NCBI GenBank assembly: GCA_019843655.1
Contig: JACDQD010000004.1
Location: 14,880,001-14,944,000, forward strand
Length of the DNA stretch: 64,000 nt
Direction of reading: 5' to 3'
DNA from: Lethocerus indicus
Lineage: Eukaryota; Arthropoda; Insecta; Hemiptera; Belostomatidae
Each line of letters starts with the position of its first letter. The first letter of the stretch is position 1. The position numbers and the translations under genes are program-made. The notes below the pieces were generated by a model. That model ran no database searches. It was not told where the DNA came from and saw only the letters and a program-made list of their open reading frames with translations. This document shows positions 1-14,600 of this stretch, piece after piece.

Positions 1-1686
1 TAATTTAACCGAAAATGTGTTTTGTTGATTAGATAAGTGAAATTAATAACTCCTTGTTACATTAAGCCAGCGAATCCTTTGTTTACCGTTGGATATTTTC
101 CTTTCATTCAAAACTTCGTTTCAATCATTCAATTAGCACAATATTTGAAAATGTCCATTTGTTCTGTGAACTTAAATTGTCCAATTATAATAATTCTTGT
201 AGCAGAAAGTGCAACAACTTAGTCACCAACAAATAATTAAAGTGTTTTTGTAAGTTGTAGACAAACATTGATTTTGAAACAGTTTTACCCAGTGTTAACA
301 AATCTATCAAATCACAAATCACATTCTGTCCCATACTTTTGAAATATTTTTTACGTTATGCCCATCATTTGAGAAGTGACATAAATTATTGTTGTCGGCT
401 GGGTTCCTATAAGTGATAATCAATAATTACACCTGAATTCTATTAATAGTTTACATGGTGGTAGTGAAAATATTTTTGGAAAATTCCCTTTAGTAAAAAA
501 ACGTGTAGGTATTGTATAAGTGCTGTTATTATTAATTAAATGGTAGCACAGTTTGATGTTTATTTAAATATCACACATGTATAATTTCTGTGGAATAGTT
601 CTATAAATTGTTTCTTGTAGAATTGTTCTGATTTCATAATTTAATTGTTTTTTTGTTTTTTTATGAAGCTCAGTTCAGGTCACAATTGTGATTGTGAATT
701 ACTTAATTTCCTTTCAAATATTATTTTAAGAAATCTATTTAACTTACTTTGGAGTAATTTCATTGTTTCATGAAGACTAGATTTTGATTACTATTTTGGT
801 TTAATGAATCTAAATACTCTGTTATATTATATTATATTATATTATATTATACTGTGAGTATATATTAATTACTCGGTAAATGGAATAGTTTAGTTATAAA
901 GGATATATTCATGAATAATATATGACAAAATATATAAGCAATGACCATACAAATAAATTAACCCAGTTTTCTTTGGAAATATGAGGTATACACAATATCA
1001 GCCGTTTTAAATGAGTCTCATGAAATTATCTTGTGAGAAATCAAAGCTAAAGTTAGTGGACCATGAAGACAGTGATCCGTGATATTAAAAATTAGGTAAT
1101 CATTTCACAACCACAGTTAAATTTAATAGTTACATTTAATTTAATGGAAAAACTATCTACAAAATACATAGTTTTTTATTAAAATATATGCATATTCACT
1201 GCATAATATGTTGAGAGTGCATAATTAATTTTCACTATTTTCTTAGTTAAGTAATAATTTTTTTTTATAGCAGTATCCAATGTTAATATATAGTTTTCCT
1301 TTGTTTTTTATTCTTTAATTTTCTGTTGTGATTGCAGAAATGTTGTAAAATATATAGATGTATTATGGTTTCTGTCTGAACATAACCATCTGTAATGAAT
1401 GAAGTGAACAATTTTAGTGTTATATAATAATGAGCTTTATGACACACATATCAGTTCTTATTATCTCAATTGTATTATCTTTGAAATATTGATAAGAGCA
1501 TTTATAATTAGACGTAAATTAAGGGATATTTTGCCTGGCCTTTTCTTTTAAGGAATTAATTGCATTTAACACAGTTTAATCATTATTTATTTGTGTGTTG
1601 AACTGTCATGTTGATGCTTAAAAATTACAAAACTCAATGAAGTTTTAAAGTATTAACTTTAGACTGATTTCTGAACTTGATTTCAG
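1..1686 (+). other. Intron (3' part) of the LYSMD1/2-like gene
   Basis: AT-rich sequence with no convincing exon. It precedes the exon at 1687, which opens in the middle of the protein, so it is most likely the end of an intron whose upstream exon lies left of the window. A six-copy TTATA tandem repeat at 822-851 is the only clear structure. Confidence 0.55.
822..851. repeat. (TTATA)6 pentanucleotide microsatellite
   Basis: Six uninterrupted copies of TTATA in intronic AT-rich DNA. Confidence 0.9.
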
Positions 1687-4600
1687 ACTGAACAAATAAG
1701 GCGGGCAAACAGGTTGTGGGCAAATGACAGCCTGTTTTTGAGGAAGAGCCTGTTGATACCTGTGTCAGGGGAGAGTGCAACTACGTCCCCAAATGAGATT
1801 GTACTCCTGGAACCAAGCATTGAGCACGATCACCAGAGTCAGCCACACGCATCCAATGACAACCACAACAACAACAATGTTAACGATGTCAACAATGATC
1901 CATCCTACAATGATTTCCTAGTCAAAATAGACTGTTCGATAGCCAGTACGAAAAGTCAAGTGATGCTGTCACAAGACAACAGCCAGTGCGTATAAAAAGT
2001 TCTAGAACTTTTTAGAGAAAAGAGAAAGAAAGAACTAAAACTTAGAAATATGTTCTGCGTTTTAGATCTTGAAATTCATCATAACCTCTTTCTTTATGGT
2101 CAGTGTTAACTTTTCATTTTGAAATGTGTTCCTGACATGTGTCTGCCTCTGATCTGTTACAGTAGACCTCCAACTGTCCATTTGGTGCACTAAACTATTT
2201 ACTAATATCAGTCATATTTACTTGAACAGACTATGTTAAGATTTGGAATGTGTGAAATATTCAGTGGGGGAAAACGTGTTTCATGCTTCTGTTACCTTTC
2301 TTAATAAAAAATATTTGATTTTTCACTCATTCTGAATTGACATGACTTTTGCTCCAATTATTAAATTTTTTTTACATATATTTTCATTTTTTATTTTATT
2401 TATTTTTTATATACTAACATAATTTAATAGGTTTTTAATTTTTTATCTTCATTATAATTATTAGAATAATCATTTCTTTCATCTCTTCTATATGTATTTA
2501 CCTATTGTGGTTATCATCTTATCTATCATAAGTCTTTTCCATTACCAAAATTATGAATGATCGTGATTTTATCATTATCAGAAAAAATATAGTTGTAAAT
2601 TGTTCTTTGTTGCTATTTTCAGCTTTATGAATACTTCATTCTCATTATAACAATTTACATATATCTATAAATATATATTTCTGTTATATAAATTATTTGT
2701 CTTTTTAACAAGACTTTGCCTTTTAATTTATTTATTACTTCATATTTTAAACTGACCCCCTGAGAGAATGTTATTTAATGCCACTACCAAATTATGTAAT
2801 ATATTTTATAACAACAAATTATTTTAATGGGACCATTAAATGAGATAAACATTCTTGTGGATTTATTATTATATTTTAAATTATTAATTTTAATGAATAT
2901 CACTGAAGTACAAATAATAGTTAGAAAATTTTATTACACAGAGTCTAGAGAAAATGAAATTTGTGAAAATTAACATTATTTTTCACAACCCATTTTGATT
3001 TTATCTGTTGTTAAAGCTCAAACAAATATCCCCTGCGGGTATGAACTATTTTCATCATTCATATATATAGGATCATTATATATTCATCTGGAGTGCATTG
3101 TCATCAGTGATAAGAAAAAGGCTGATTTCCATAGTGAAAGTATCATTTCTCATGACCTTTCACTGGTTTCCTCTTTCTACTATTTCTCCGTCCATATTCT
3201 GCCCATTTATGCCTTCTGTAGCCTTCTATATCAGCAGATTAGAATTTAGTTAGTCCTTCAGAACAGTATTCATGCCAATATTACATCTGGATTTTGGAGT
3301 TCTACTGGAGTTAACCCACATTGGCTGAAATGTTTGCTTTCAATCAAAGTACTAATCAAATAAGAACTAACAAAACTGGGATTTATGGTATATGTGTTTC
3401 TATAACATTGATCTCAATTATACAATTTTGTTGTTTTAACTTGATAATCAGTATAAAAGTTTGACTTTTGACATTTTTATTTTTAAATTAACTTTATGAC
3501 CTATTAATGTATAGAAATAGTTCAAGTGTATGTTTGTTATTTTGTAATTATATTGTAAATTATTGGTGCTTGTACATATCTTTGCATCGTTCTCATTGTT
3601 TTAGGAAAATAAGGCTATTATTTTAATAGATAATACTTTCCTTTAATTTGTATATCAAAGTAAATGAAATTCAAATTCATAATTAATACATTATATTTTT
3701 TAGGAAATAATAATTCAATAATTATTTAAAATGTAATATCAATAGGTTTGGGGGGTCCATTTGTCTATATTTCATTTAGAGAATGATAATAATTATTACT
3801 ATTGCTTGCACAAATTGTTTTATTTTTTGGTTTACTTTTTCTTATTTTTGGGTTGAGTTTGTATTCTAGTTTAAATTAATAATTTCCACTTAATAAACTT
3901 CATGTAATGTGGTTATCTAGGAATCCTAAAGCTAATATTAATCAACTTGATTACTACTTAATACATGTGCAGGGTAGGAAGCAAGATAATTCACAATTTC
4001 AAATGTTCAGATGTTTATTTTTTAGATTTTATTAGTAATGATATAATATTATTGCTATCACTAGTATTATAATTGAGAATTAGGCTTTGGATTTTCCAAA
4101 CAGCAAAAAAGAAGTATAAGTATTGTTTTTTGTTATGATTATGTTGCTAATTTTGTTGTAAAAAATTAATGTATGTAACTTGTTCATGTGACTTATTTTC
4201 TAATTTTTGTGACATGTTTTTTTTTAAAGTTCTAGTTCAGAAATTAATTTTTTCCATTCTTAAATGGATAATAGAATTCTTTATTTTTGTTAAACCTGTT
4301 GGACAAATAAGAATTATTGCAGTTTAAGCCATTTAAATGATCAGAGTTCTTAATCAAAATATTATAAGGTGACGAAGAATAAATTAGTATTAAATGTAAA
4401 AAGTTCATTAGCTTAAAATCAGTTAAATGATATATATATATATATGACATTATATACAAATAATTACATTTTTGTATTGGCAAAATAGAGAATTCTACAG
4501 GAATAAAAGGCATTATCAGACTAGTAAGCTATAATAATAAGCATTACAGTTATATCCTTAATAACATCTAACATTAAACCCCAATTAAAATTTGTTTTCT

Positions 4601-5548
4601 AGATAAAGTTATAATTCTAATTATAAGCAATTTTGACTAAACAAATAATAATGTTGGTATGTAATCTTGTCTCAAATTTTCCTTGTTGTTAGTGTTATTT
4701 AAACTAATGTCGATTGTGCATGTTTCACCTTAAATTATATTATATCATAATTAATGAACAACTGGAGAAAAATAGGTCAAACACATACACACATACAAAT
4801 AGTGATATACTAATTACTTCGGATCACTGAAGAAAACATAACATAATGTAGCCTAAATGTAAAGGAGGGATTAAAATGAGCAATGATATATTTATTGAAG
4901 AAAGAACAGTATATTATTTCATATAAAATAGCTATTATTCAGTTGATTATAAATTGATTCCTGAATAGATTAGGAATTTGAATCCATGTGAAGAAAAAAA
5001 ATTTTGTGATGGTTAAAGATAGTTCACCTTCTTCAGTAACTTTGTTTTGATGCTGAATGAAACTAGTCCTGGAAGAGATGGCTGACATCATAAGCTGAAA
5101 ATTAAATGGCAAGTTCTAAATTGATTCAGGGGTAAAAAGAAAATATGTAATTTGTTTATTAATGGATGGACAATATTTATTTTATTTTCAGTATTTTGTG
5201 CCTTTGGGCACGTGAGTGTATGTTAAAATTTAAATATGCATCCATTTAGGAAACAATTAGATATTTCTATAAAATGAAAACTTAATTAATTATTGGACCA
5301 AAGGTTTTGACGCATGTTTTTATCTTGTTTTCAGATTTGTTGACAACGATTCATTATTTGTTCGAAGGAAGAGTGCTATGTCAAGGCTGAGGCAGCAACA
5401 GCAACAGCAGCAGCAGCAGATGAATCAAAGTAGCAGCACTGGTAACCTGAATGGAAGTGACGTACCTGTTGTCATGACCCAAGGGCGGAAAGTGCGGAGC
5501 TCGCTTCAGCGCCTTGAGAGGGAACAAGATGAGATGTTTGAGTTGTAA
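1687..5548 (+). CDS. LYSMD2: LysM and putative peptidoglycan-binding domain protein 1/2-like, last two coding exons (partial)
   Basis: Two coding exons, 1687-1985 and 5335-5548, give the C-terminal 170 residues. The first starts after TTTCAG in phase 0 and carries EQIRRANRLWANDSLFLRKS, the end of the LysM module and linker typical of LYSMD1/LYSMD2, then an N/H-rich stretch and the family motif NDFLVKID. It ends at CCA|GTGCGT with two bases left over, which join the first base of exon 2 to make CAA. Exon 2 begins FVDNDSLFVRRKS, has a glutamine run of nine residues coded by mixed CAA and CAG, and ends QDEMFEL, matching the family terminus QDEIFKL. Most of the LysM domain lies left of the window. 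LYSMD1/2 are small intracellular animal proteins of poorly known role, and this fragment does not separate the two paralogues. Confidence 0.85.
1986..5334 (+). other. Intron of the LYSMD1/2-like gene
   Basis: About 3.3 kb of very AT-rich DNA between GTGCGT and TTTTCAG. It holds a short TA run at 4431-4444 and no exon-like open frame. Open frames on either strand here are short and of low complexity. Confidence 0.75.
5397..5420 (+). repeat. CAR trinucleotide (polyglutamine) repeat inside the LYSMD exon
   Basis: Mixed CAA/CAG codons encode about nine consecutive glutamines within the last LYSMD1/2 exon. Codon interruption suggests a relatively stable repeat. Confidence 0.8.
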
Positions 5549-8500
5549 CATCTAAATTTAATTCACAGAAACTGAACATATACTTGTGGCAAATCATCAC
5601 ATATGAGTTCGATTTGTAGTAGTTTTCTGTCATACATGGTATGTTGCAGGCATTAAAAGTAACATTATTTTTACAAACAAAATATATATAGTAATAAGGG
5701 ATAAATTGTGTCCTTAGATTTCATTTCATTATAGATTTTTCAACGATGCAGTACAGTTGACATTTGAAAATTTAAGGTTGCTGTATGTAATATATGATTA
5801 TGATGTGTCACCTATCATTACAAAGGGAAAATGGTGATCTTATTGCAGTGGTTCAGTCTTCTGAAGTTGCATCTCTTGCTATGATACATGTTGATCTAAT
5901 ATATAAAGCAATTTTAGAAAAATATGTGAAATATTCCTCAGAATATATAAATTATCTATTTTGCTATTACATTGCATGTTCAGGATACATGTTTCCTCAT
6001 TTTCTGTTGGCTCTCTGTGGTTTTTCAAAAGCTTTTGGTAAGAGAGTTTACAGAGGCGGTGGTTGGATTGTTTAAATAATCAGAATTGATATTGAATTAT
6101 TTTTAATAATCGTTAATGCAAGTTAAATTATTTTGTAACAACTGCCAATTATTGTATTTTCAATATAAGTTCAAACTGTACGGGACTGTACTTACTCAAT
6201 TTTTGGTATGCGGAATCTGTTGAAATATTTTTTTGTATAACAAAAGACTGTTTAACATTTATATCACTGTTTATTATTATTATACATTGTGGTTTTTTGT
6301 GAACTAGAAATTTATTAATTATGTTTATGTTCCAGTGCAATGAATTTTTTATTTAGTATAAATTAATTTTTTAATTACTGCGAAGAACAAATGTATACCT
6401 TTTGAATTAGTTATTGAATTTAGTCTTAAGTGATAAGTATTCAGTTGTATAATTTTGGCAGCTAAAGTGAGTGTTTTATAAGTTGAATTTGTTGAAAGAC
6501 TCAGAATTTAATAAATATTGTTTAACAATAAGAATTAATGTATTAAAATGACATATTATGACAACATAGTTCCATTATGTACTAATTTATTTGTTTAATT
6601 TATTTTACTAAAAAAAGAATAAAAGTGCAGAATATTACTTTATTTAATTTCTATTCTGTAATTTATAATATATTATAACATATCATGACTATAATATTTT
6701 AATCCTTTTTGGAATTCATTATTTTACATTCTGCTATTCTACCAATATATACATAACTCAAGTATTTAATTGGTTTATTATTTGATTAGAGATTGTAGGA
6801 AAATATTGACAATTCAAACTTGTTTCCTTTATTCATTTCTTGGTGTCGAACACATTAATTTTTTGCCTTTTTTCCCAAGTTTTACTCTGCTTTGATGTTG
6901 GAAAAAATAATTTGTCCCCACTTATTTATATAGAAGTAACCCAAATGTTTTAAGGATATCTACTGTACATCCATATTTTAAAACATTTTACCATATTTTA
7001 AACTAATTAACTTTTGTTCTGTGTTAAAATCTGTTTGACATTTGTTTGTTATAATTTAAGAACCTAAGTAGTAGTCTGTCATTGGGCGTCTTTCCTAATT
7101 TTTAAATTGTTCTCAAAGTTAAATAAAGAAGTTAAGTAAAAGAAGATGTCATCACTAAAACGCATCAAGTGCCACAATGTGATAAACAGGTGATTTGTTA
7201 TTTTCTTGGTTTTCATCATGATTATTTAAAATTGATTTGTCTGACTTAATTAACTAATAATGAAGAATTAGCCTGCAGGAGAGTTATATGACAGGGGGAG
7301 ATTTTCAAGGAACTGGTAAAGCCAAGCCAGATTGCGGAGTCAGGTGCTTTGACCTGATTGCCTACCAGGAGCAGACCAGAAGGATAATTTAAAATATATT
7401 AGATAGTTAGTGTCAGAGTAATTGAAACACGTTATGGTTTTGTTACTTTACCTGCACCTTCATACTGTTGTCCACAATTGAAATTTACTTCTGGAAAATA
7501 AATGAATAAGTTAAATTAAACCCAAAATCTTATGAGCAATTAATATTCTAGTAATGAGTAGATATTGTTTGTGTTGACCAAATTCAGAAGTATATTATTT
7601 TGATCATTTAAATTCTAAAAATAAAAAAACTAAATTCATAAAAATTAATATTCTGAATATGGACATTGCTACTGGTTGGTTTGTCATATTTTACTTTATT
7701 GTCCTAATAAATACAATGGCAAATGTTTCACTTTCATTATTTTTCTTTATTCAGGATAAAAGATACAACTAAGAGGCGGCAAAAAAAAGTGTTGATTTTG
7801 GTTTTATTGAAAGTAAATATTTATAAGTTATTTATAGACAATAGCCATTATTAAAGATCAGATTAATAAAATAAATTTAATGTATATTAAATCATATATA
7901 TTCTTGATATTTTGTTATATTAGCAGTTGAGTTTTCCTATCCTTTTTGCATAGATAGTATATAATATACCTCCAGTTATATCTATCTATTTTCCTAAGTT
8001 AAACATGGAAGCAACTTCAGTCATCATGAACAGAATTATAAAAATATTTTATAAACATATTTGGTTATTATCGAGCTTAAAACATTTTATTTTCTATATA
8101 AACATATAATAAAATGTTTCACTTTGTTTAATATATTCTGAATAATAAAACTTTATAACTTACTTTAACATACTTAAACTTTAACATCTAGTCAAAGTAT
8201 GGACTTAAAAGTGTCAACTCTTTTTAACTGTTCTGGTTAATTATCAATTATAATATTATAACAATTGATTCAATTGACATTATGAACATGGCATATATAA
8301 AAATCAAAAAGAACAGAATAGTAAAATTCATAATTAAAATTTAATGTTCATAAAAAAGTTATTGGTAGTAACTCCACAATTTAACATTACCATACTGCTG
8401 TAACAAAATAAGAAAATTCTACTAAGGCACTCTTGAACTAACAATAACTTTCTGTGTCTGTATATTTCTTTTCTAAAACACAACAATACTGATTTTGTTT

Positions 8501-8633
8501 CAAAGTAACATTTAAAAATGCAACCCACACTAATTAGTTACACTAATGCACAAATGTGTAATTGGGTACATGAAACAGATTCAGCAGTCATTGCAAACAA
8601 ATGAAAGCAATTTTCTTCTTCAGTCTGCTCTTC
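5549..8633. other. Convergent 3' regions of the LYSMD-like and IFT54 genes
   Basis: About 3 kb between two stop codons that face each other. It should contain the 3' UTRs of both genes. An AATAAA at 6510-6515 is a candidate poly(A) signal for the + strand gene, with further ones near 6616 and 7122. A GC-richer island at 7270-7390 stands out and is unassigned. No other coding exon is supported. Confidence 0.5.
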
Positions 8634-11600
8634 TTAGTCTGAACATTTAGACACTAATTTAATAATTTTTTTTTCATTCTCTATTATATTAGCTTTGATA
8701 TAACGAATTGCTTCTCTTTCAGCTTCTATCAAACTTTCAACTTCTGCTAATTGCCGTTTCAAACCTTCAAGTGACTCTCCAGCTATTCTGAAATGACAGG
8801 TTGTGTTAATATACTTAGAAATTAAGGGAGCAAAAATAAATAAACAGCCATTTGAAGTATCTCTTTTGTGGAAAATGAGTATTAAATATGAATATTTATT
8901 TCTAATTTATGACTAACTAATAAAAATATTGGGTATAAAATTGTACCGTCGATCTTGTTGCAATTCCTTGGCCAGCTCATTGTTCATTTCAGAAAATGAC
9001 TGTAACTCTTTTTGCATTGAATCTAAATCCTCTTGTAGGAAGTCAAACATTTTACCAAGTGGATTTGTAGCTCTTGTCAGCTGTTGTATACCTTCACACA
9101 ACTGTTCAACTTGTTTCTTCCATGTGTCCCTCTTAAGCTTCCTACCACCTTCCCAGTCCTTGAAATTACCAAATTATAGATTAATAAAAGTCTATAAATT
9201 TTATATTTTTCGAAGTGTTGCCCTTTAATGCTTCAAACAATGAATAACAACAGGAGTCTTAATATCCAAATTGGGAATTATGGGCATTCAATTTTGTTTC
9301 ATAGTTGAGATTCATCTAAGTTTCTTAATGTATCAATTTTCATTTATGATTTATGTTGCTGTGTGCATACATATATTATACATGCATGCACATGAACATA
9401 TTATTTTTTAATTCAGTTTTAAAAAAGAACTGTAAGTAAAATTAGTCAATAAATGTTGTCCTTATAAATTAAAACTCTCAGTTCTGTTCACATTAATGCC
9501 ATTCCTGATTTGTTGTAAATAACAGGAGTATCATATTGAAATATTGGTGAATTGATTATTCCTGTGATTTTTTAAATTTTCATTTAATTTATAATTCGTA
9601 TATTCGTAATAATTTATAGTTAATAAAGAAATTAAACCTTCACTTTTATGGGTTGTTTGGCCCATTCTGACTATTTTCAGGTGATAAAAATTTTTAAATA
9701 CTAAAAGTAGTTGATGAAATTTTGTACTCAATATTTTCCACAGTCTTAGGAGCTTACTATTTCAACATGTTGGGATTGCGATGAACCTGTCCAGGGAAAA
9801 TATTCAGTGCCATCTTCAATTTCTTTTTTTGTTTCTAAAATTTTAGATACAAGTGCACCTTCCTCCTTCAAAGGCGTTTCACTGTTTAAGTCCTGATTTA
9901 AATCCTAAAATCAGACTTGAAATTAGATTTTATGCCAAACTAGTGCTTTGTGTTACTTTTAGAATATGTTCACAATAATATAATACATAATTATTAATCA
10001 GATAAATCTATATAAACACCTGACTAATGAATGCCAATAAAATTAACAATGCTAACAACTGAAAAAACTCGTAAAACAACTATGATGTTATTATAGCAGT
10101 ACTACCTCTTCTGCATCATGTTGCACAAGGTGAGTTTCAACTACAACCATATTTTCCTTATCTTCTTCCTGGGGAGAACCTTTGTCTTCAATCACTGCTA
10201 CAGGCTTGTTTTCTGAATTCCCTGAACTTTGATACAAATAAAATATATGTATGAACATCTTATATTGTATTTTTAAACAGGCCAATAATGAAATAAACAA
10301 AACCAATAAGAATTTTCAAATAGTGACTGGGTTTAAAAATTAATTACTTGTTTGGATCAATTGTCAGAACTTCTCCTCTGTCTCGGAGTCTTGGTGCTCC
10401 GGGTCTGGCACTTGGTGGACGCATAGCTGTTGTCGGCCGAGCCCTGTCACACGTGTACATCATTACAAACGTTTTTAAAACATTTAATAAAGGGTAAATA
10501 TAGTAAATCGTGCAAGTTTTTGTCTCCTCTACAGTATCAGTTAAGTTAGGGTTCTGACAGGAAGCTTCATTAGCAGTGGTTCTAATAGTAGAAATGACTA
10601 AATTGGCTCGCAACACACGAATCCAGGTCCAAAGTGGGACTGAAAAAATCGAGGGGAGACTGAAAATCGCACCAAACTATCAAGTTAAACTATTAACCTT
10701 TGACATATTGTTCCATAAAATCTGGCACAGATTCAGTCGTCATAATAATAATAATAATCGTAAATAAAATATCTATTAGTTCCATAATACATCACGAAAA
10801 TACCTAAAAATTAAGCAAATTTTTTAATATATAGAAAATGTAAACCTGAAAAATAGATAACATCCAACTATAAAAAAATGGAAAATTCCAATATTAGAAT
10901 TAATCTTTCATTGTTATCTTAGCTAATTGAACTGGAATTAAGACATAATATTGCCCTTAAGTTGGTAGGTTTAATACTCATTTATGAACTATTTAATGTC
11001 TCACATTTTAGGAAGCTGTGAAGTGCCAAGTCCTCCTAACGTCACCGGCTCTTCAAGTTCTGACGCTACTTCCGTTTTTTTAGTTCTACTCACATTTTTC
11101 TCTTCGGATGATGTTTTGTTCGCTCCTGAAGAAAAATGATAAACGACAGTATGATTAGCAGTTTGAAATAAATTAAGTAAGTCACAAATTTACTTGATAT
11201 GCCCTTAATTAAATTATATATGATAGCTTATAGGCATCTGTAGGGGATTTATTATTGTGAATTTTTACTTTATATTTAAGGTTTAAGGAATTTAAAGAAA
11301 ATCCTGGTTTTGTTTGAAAATTTTACCTAATTACCGCTAATAGAAAAAGTCCATAAATTTGCAATTACTAATCATAACTCGTAAGTAACAGTAGTAACCC
11401 TGATTTGCCATTGGTTCTATTTGATATTAGGCATAAAGTGAAATACAGTTAACATCTAAACTATGGTGAAGGGTTTTCTTCATCTTACTTTAACATGGAC
11501 AAATACATTGATTAATAAATACTGTCATTCAGTATATTTTAAAAGGAAAATTGTTATTGTTAAATTGTTGCTGTAATTTGATAATTGGTAAAATGCATGC

Positions 11601-14600
11601 ACTGTAAGTAATGGAACATACTTGATGAAAATATCCTCTCTTTGTGGGTTGTCTGCGGTCGGCTAGTTTTGGGCCTTTGTTCCTGACTTTCCAAACTTGG
11701 AGTGGCATCGTTTCTCGCGTTAATATAATTTGGAGAGATATCCAGTTCGGCGTCCTGTTCAGGTCGGTTGCCCTCCTTCTCCCTGAAATAATTTCGATAC
11801 GTTGCCAAAAAAATTCTTAATGATGTACTCAGTTAACTTTTTATAAATTAAACGTTTCTGCATCATATCTTAAATATTTTACTTTTTAAAAATGTATCAA
11901 AACTAGATTGTTTTTTCTAGGTCTCCAATATGTGCGAGTTCATTCAATCCGGATTGTACATTTTTTAGAAATAGTTTTAGGAAGATGCCCAAATAGTATG
12001 ACATGTTCCGCGGACCGATATAAAATAGGCATACAATAAATTTATATTGTTAAATTGTTTTAAATAATATTTTTATATAGTATACGCAATATCATATTAG
12101 TGCTTTATGCACATTTGTCAATATTTTTTGGTTAGTATAGTTTTGTTTCGTTTCGTTTGTTCGTTCATTAATTTGTATATTTGTGTGTACGTGTATCAGA
12201 ATGCAATAGCGGCACACCAATGATTTTGACTTTGCCAATGTTTTAAAAATCTAAATTTTAGTTAGACATGAAAACATCTAATTCTGACACGAATTTATCA
12301 CGTTGTGCCTGATACAAAGAGCAAACGAAATACAAATTCTATTGAGCATCAATTCTCACCATTCACACCGAAACGAGACCAACTGTATTTCTCCTTTTTC
12401 TTTCAGATAATAACCCCACGTTGAAGCGTGAGAGGCCTAGTGACGGCAACCGGAGTAAATTTAAAATTAACCTTTAATTCTAACTTCAATGTGGATGGAA
12501 GCTGGAGTGATTTTCTGCCCCGTCACATCAATATAAAAACTGTGAACGGCTGATCATGAATCGCATATACTTATTATAATTTTAATATAGTAGCTATAGG
12601 CATACTGCATTAATTACCTTTGATGTAGAGGAACCTCATTATTTGCCTGCAAAGGTTTTAGTTTGTTTTCTGATACTGAACTGATTATTTCATTATTTTC
12701 ACCAGCTCCTGTGTCTGCACTTTCAATTGATTTTTCGTTTCTCTTTTCGCTGTCGTCCTTTTGAATGATCTCCTCCTGTCTGTCTTTAGCCCTTCTCCTC
12801 CGTGATTCATGTTTGTCCCTTTGTTCTTTCTTCCCTATTCCCTTGTCTTCGTTTTTCTTGCCCTTTTCTATGGCGTTCACCTCGGTACGTACCTGATTAT
12901 CTGTTATGCTTTCTCTGCGTGGCTTAACTTTCCTCGAAAGAGTTTCGTTCGAACCCTTAGATTCCTTAGATTTCAATTTTTTCAAGTTAACGCTGGTCTG
13001 TGGGGATCTTGACGCCTTTCGATTTTCCTGAAATGCGATGAGACATTATTGTAGCACATTCCTGCTAAATATTGTGAAGGCTCAACACTAAATTTAATTA
13101 GAAAATTCAAAATCTCAAAGCAGGAAACTCTTAAACCCCTTTTCACTAGAAAATTATTTCATTGACTCCATTTATTACCAAGGTGCCATTGATATTTAAG
13201 GTGGCACTAAACTTAATTTGATGAACCTCAAAAAGATTTCATTAGAATAAGTTTAAAAGAAAACCTGGAATTTAATAAGACTCACTATTTAAACTCAATA
13301 AGACTTAAAGTTTTTAGTAGTTCAATAAATATTCTGGCCTACAGAAATGTTTACTTACATTTTTTGATGTTTTTTTTTCATTTGAATTCAACTCTTCATC
13401 TGAAATCTTGTTATTTGCCTGAAATGACAAAATGTTATGAAATTAGAAGTAGGAGGTGGATAGATGTAGTAACCAGTTACAAATCGGTCATTGTGAGTTA
13501 CCAGAGTCAATGATCACATTGCTTTCTAAGAGCCGTTTTTCTTTAGGAAAAATCCCCCAACGAACTTTAGTTAAGTACATTTCCGCACCACACTCAGGGG
13601 GCACTAGTTTATCAGTGCAAGTGCACCCAACGAAATTTAGTTATGTAAATTTCCGCACCACTCTCAGGGGGCTTTTATGATCGTAAATACACAATGTCAG
13701 ATAGGTTTCCTGTCATATAAAACCTAATAGTTGTGACCATTTGTGTGATCAAATATATATTTGACCGATAATTCGACAAAGACTTAAGCCGATTAATAAA
13801 ATCCCTCACAACCCAAATAAGACAAACAACATCCCCCAAAAACATAATAACAAGACATATATATATACACACGCACGACAACCACCATAGTACAAGTGAT
13901 AGTGACAGTGCAGCGAGGATGCCCAAAAAATATCCAGTGACTAACACGGTACTGAAGATGGCGAGCGGCCGAAACCGGTCTAGCAAAAGACCAAACCAGC
14001 GAGAGACAGAAACACAACAAATCTACGGTATTCCAACCCCTGGCAGACCATAAAACAGGAATTTTAAAGTAACCCCTCAATACTCAGAGCGAACGCCGAC
14101 GACAAGAGAAAACAAATAAAGGGCACCAAAGCACGAAACGTGTGCATTCGGTACCCACCTCCGCATTTAACAATGACAAAAAAAAGCAAGAGAAACACTA
14201 CATACACCCCTTCACAAACACCCAACCCCCACCCAAACCACATTGGGTATCATCCATGGCCATACGAAAATTTCTCACTGAATTTAATTTTCAACAAATA
14301 ATTAGAGGATAATTTACACCTCACAATTCAACACTTCTTTTATATCCACAAACGTCTAATGAAATTATGATTAATATTTATTGAATAAGCTGTGTAAAAC
14401 AAAAAAAACTGCTAGGTAATTTGACCAGTGTTACCTTAAAGTCTAGCACTCTTCCTATTGCTTGTAATAATTCATTTGTTTTGGTGACTTCTAAACCAGC
14501 AACAATTTTTGATGGCCTTACACTAACTGAAATACCTGAAGTTTCTGAAACAAACAACGTCTCATGAAGTAAAAACTGCAAGAAGTTATAGGTAATTTGT

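Noticed and set aside
13675..14080. Two overlapping minus-strand frames in IFT54 intron 3
   Set aside because: They lie in a repeat-like block, are hydrophobic without recognisable domains, and are interrupted by no splice signals. They are treated as part of the element fragment.
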